From contig DKOG01000239.1 in assembly GCA_002469915.1 (NCBI GenBank), forward strand, positions 1 through 17,162: a DNA stretch of 17,162 nt. Reading direction: 5' to 3'. The position numbers and the translations under genes were made by a program. Within the stretch, counting starts at the first letter, position 1. Every line of letters starts with the position of its first letter. Origin of the DNA: Bacteroidetes bacterium UBA7368 (GTDB taxonomy: Bacteria > Bacteroidota > Rhodothermia > Rhodothermales > UBA10348). Positions 16,118-17,162 of the stretch are shown one piece after another. The notes under the pieces are model-generated. The model saw only the letters and a program-made list of their open reading frames with translations. It searched no databases and was not told where the DNA came from.

Positions 16118-17162
16118 ATGTCCAAGCCGATCTTCAATCCTGATGATGTATTTCAATTCGAGTCAACTCTTGGTGAGGAAGAGCGACTCATTATGGAATC
16201 TGCTAGGGAATATGCACAAACTCACTTGGAGCCGCGTGCCTTAGAAGGGAATCAGGAAGGCGTCTTCCACGAAGAGATTCCAAAGGAATTAGGAGAACTG
16301 GGGTTGCTTGGCGCCACCTTGCCGGAGGAATACGGCGGAGTAGGTGCAAGCCACACAGCGTATGGCCTGATTGCGCGCGAGTTAGAACGCGTGGATTCCG
16401 GATATCGGTCGTTCGCATCTGTGCAATCCTCTTTGGTCATGCACCCTATCAATATCTTTGGTACCGAGGAGTTAAAGCAAAAGTACTTGCCCCGTTTAGC
16501 AACTGCAGAGCTGATTGGTTGTTTTGGGCTTACTGAACCAGATCATGGTTCAGATCCCGGTTCGATGACGACAACGGCAGTTCGTGGAGATGGCGGCTGG
16601 ATTCTGAATGGTGCCAAAATGTGGATTACCAATTCTCCGATTGCCGATTTTTTTGTGATTTGGGCAAAAGATGATGATGACGTGATTCGCGGCTTTATTC
16701 TCGAGAGGAAAATGGAAGGGTTAACGACGCCAAAAATCGAGGGAAAATTTTCACTTCGGGCATCCGTCACCGGAGAAATTGTGATGGATGAAGTGTTTGT
16801 GCCTTCAGAGAATCTATTGCCAGGTGTATCGGGTTTAAAGGGCCCGTTTAGTTGTTTGAATAGAGCTCGCTATGGAATTTCTTGGGGCGTGATGGGGGCT
16901 GCTGAGTTCTGCTGGCATGCGGCGAGAAGCTATACCTTGGAACGAGCCCAATTTGGCCGGCCGCTAGCTGCAAATCAGCTCATCCAGAAAAAACTTGCCG
17001 ATATGCAAACTGAGATTACGTTGGGCACTCACGCGAGTTTGCGCCTTGGCAGATTATTCGATGAAGGGAAAGCAGCGCCGGAGGCCATTTCCCTTTTAAA
17101 GCGTAATAACTGTGGCAAAGCCTTAGATATCGCCAGAGCAGCGCGTGATATGCACGGCGGAA
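16118..17162 (+). CDS. gcdH: glutaryl-CoA dehydrogenase, 3' end beyond the window
   Basis: This acyl-CoA dehydrogenase matches glutaryl-CoA dehydrogenase, the FAD enzyme that oxidises and decarboxylates glutaryl-CoA to crotonyl-CoA in lysine, hydroxylysine and tryptophan breakdown. 348 codons are present; the family's full length is about 390-400, so some 45-50 residues are missing, including the catalytic glutamate of the TYEGTHDIH motif. Visible hallmarks are [18 protein letters not shown] (81-98) with the arginine at 97 that binds the substrate's distal carboxylate, [16 protein letters not shown] (135-150), WITNSP (169-174), GKFSLRAS (209-216), [19 protein letters not shown] (246-264), [18 protein letters not shown] (286-303) and [19 protein letters not shown] (326-344). 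These match GcdH more closely than general acyl-CoA dehydrogenases. The ATG at 16118 starts a normal-length N-terminus. Confidence 0.93.
   Translation, partial: MSKPIFNPDDVFQFESTLGEEERLIMESAREYAQTHLEPRALEGNQEGVFHEEIPKELGELGLLGATLPEEYGGVGASHTAYGLIARELERVDSGYRSFASVQSSLVMHPINIFGTEELKQKYLPRLATAELIGCFGLTEPDHGSDPGSMTTTAVRGDGGWILNGAKMWITNSPIADFFVIWAKDDDDVIRGFILERKMEGLTTPKIEGKFSLRASVTGEIVMDEVFVPSENLLPGVSGLKGPFSCLNRARYGISWGVMGAAEFCWHAARSYTLERAQFGRPLAANQLIQKKLADMQTEITLGTHASLRLGRLFDEGKAAPEAISLLKRNNCGKALDIARAARDMHGG

Noticed and set aside
15978..16244. 88-residue plus-strand frame between tyrA and gcdH
   Set aside because: It overlaps the start of gcdH in another frame, has no recognisable domain, and its composition is unlike a real protein.

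Overview
The window reads as an ordinary bacterial chromosome segment of moderate GC content. It most resembles the Rhodothermota/Balneolota/Bacteroidota side of the tree. That placement is an inference from three things: two exported GWxTD-type proteins, a TonB-dependent receptor with a CarboxypepD_reg-like N-terminus directly followed by a DUF4249-like lipoprotein, and start codons that mostly lack a recognisable Shine-Dalgarno sequence. I see no tRNA, rRNA, CRISPR array, transposase or phage gene.

Layout. (1) 57-1312, plus strand: a divergent MqnA-like protein overlaps smpB by 4 bp. (2) 1469-9446, plus strand: an envelope cluster. An exported GWxTD protein, a TonB-dependent receptor and a DUF4249-like lipoprotein are packed with a 3-nt gap and a 4-bp overlap. 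After 158 bp comes a second, TPR-rich GWxTD protein. The two GWxTD proteins are paralogues that bracket the receptor and lipoprotein. (3) 9453-15951, minus strand: a housekeeping run transcribed tyrA > gcvT > ftsK > purK > purE. It converges with the envelope cluster over a 10-bp inverted repeat. (4) 16118 to the right edge, plus strand: a glutaryl-CoA dehydrogenase gene, divergent from tyrA and cut by the window end after 348 codons.

How the genes work together. PurK and PurE form the two-step N5-CAIR route of purine synthesis. SmpB serves trans-translation, FtsK chromosome segregation, TyrA tyrosine synthesis, GcvT glycine cleavage and GcdH lysine/tryptophan degradation. The part with no established function is the envelope cluster. 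A receptor, a lipoprotein and two GWxTD proteins with signal peptides suggest an outer-membrane uptake or surface-assembly module, but no substrate can be read from the sequence. The most unusual local features are a 15-bp tandem repeat that gives the receptor gene several in-frame ATG starts, and four cysteines confined to one stretch of the first GWxTD protein and absent from its mature paralogue.
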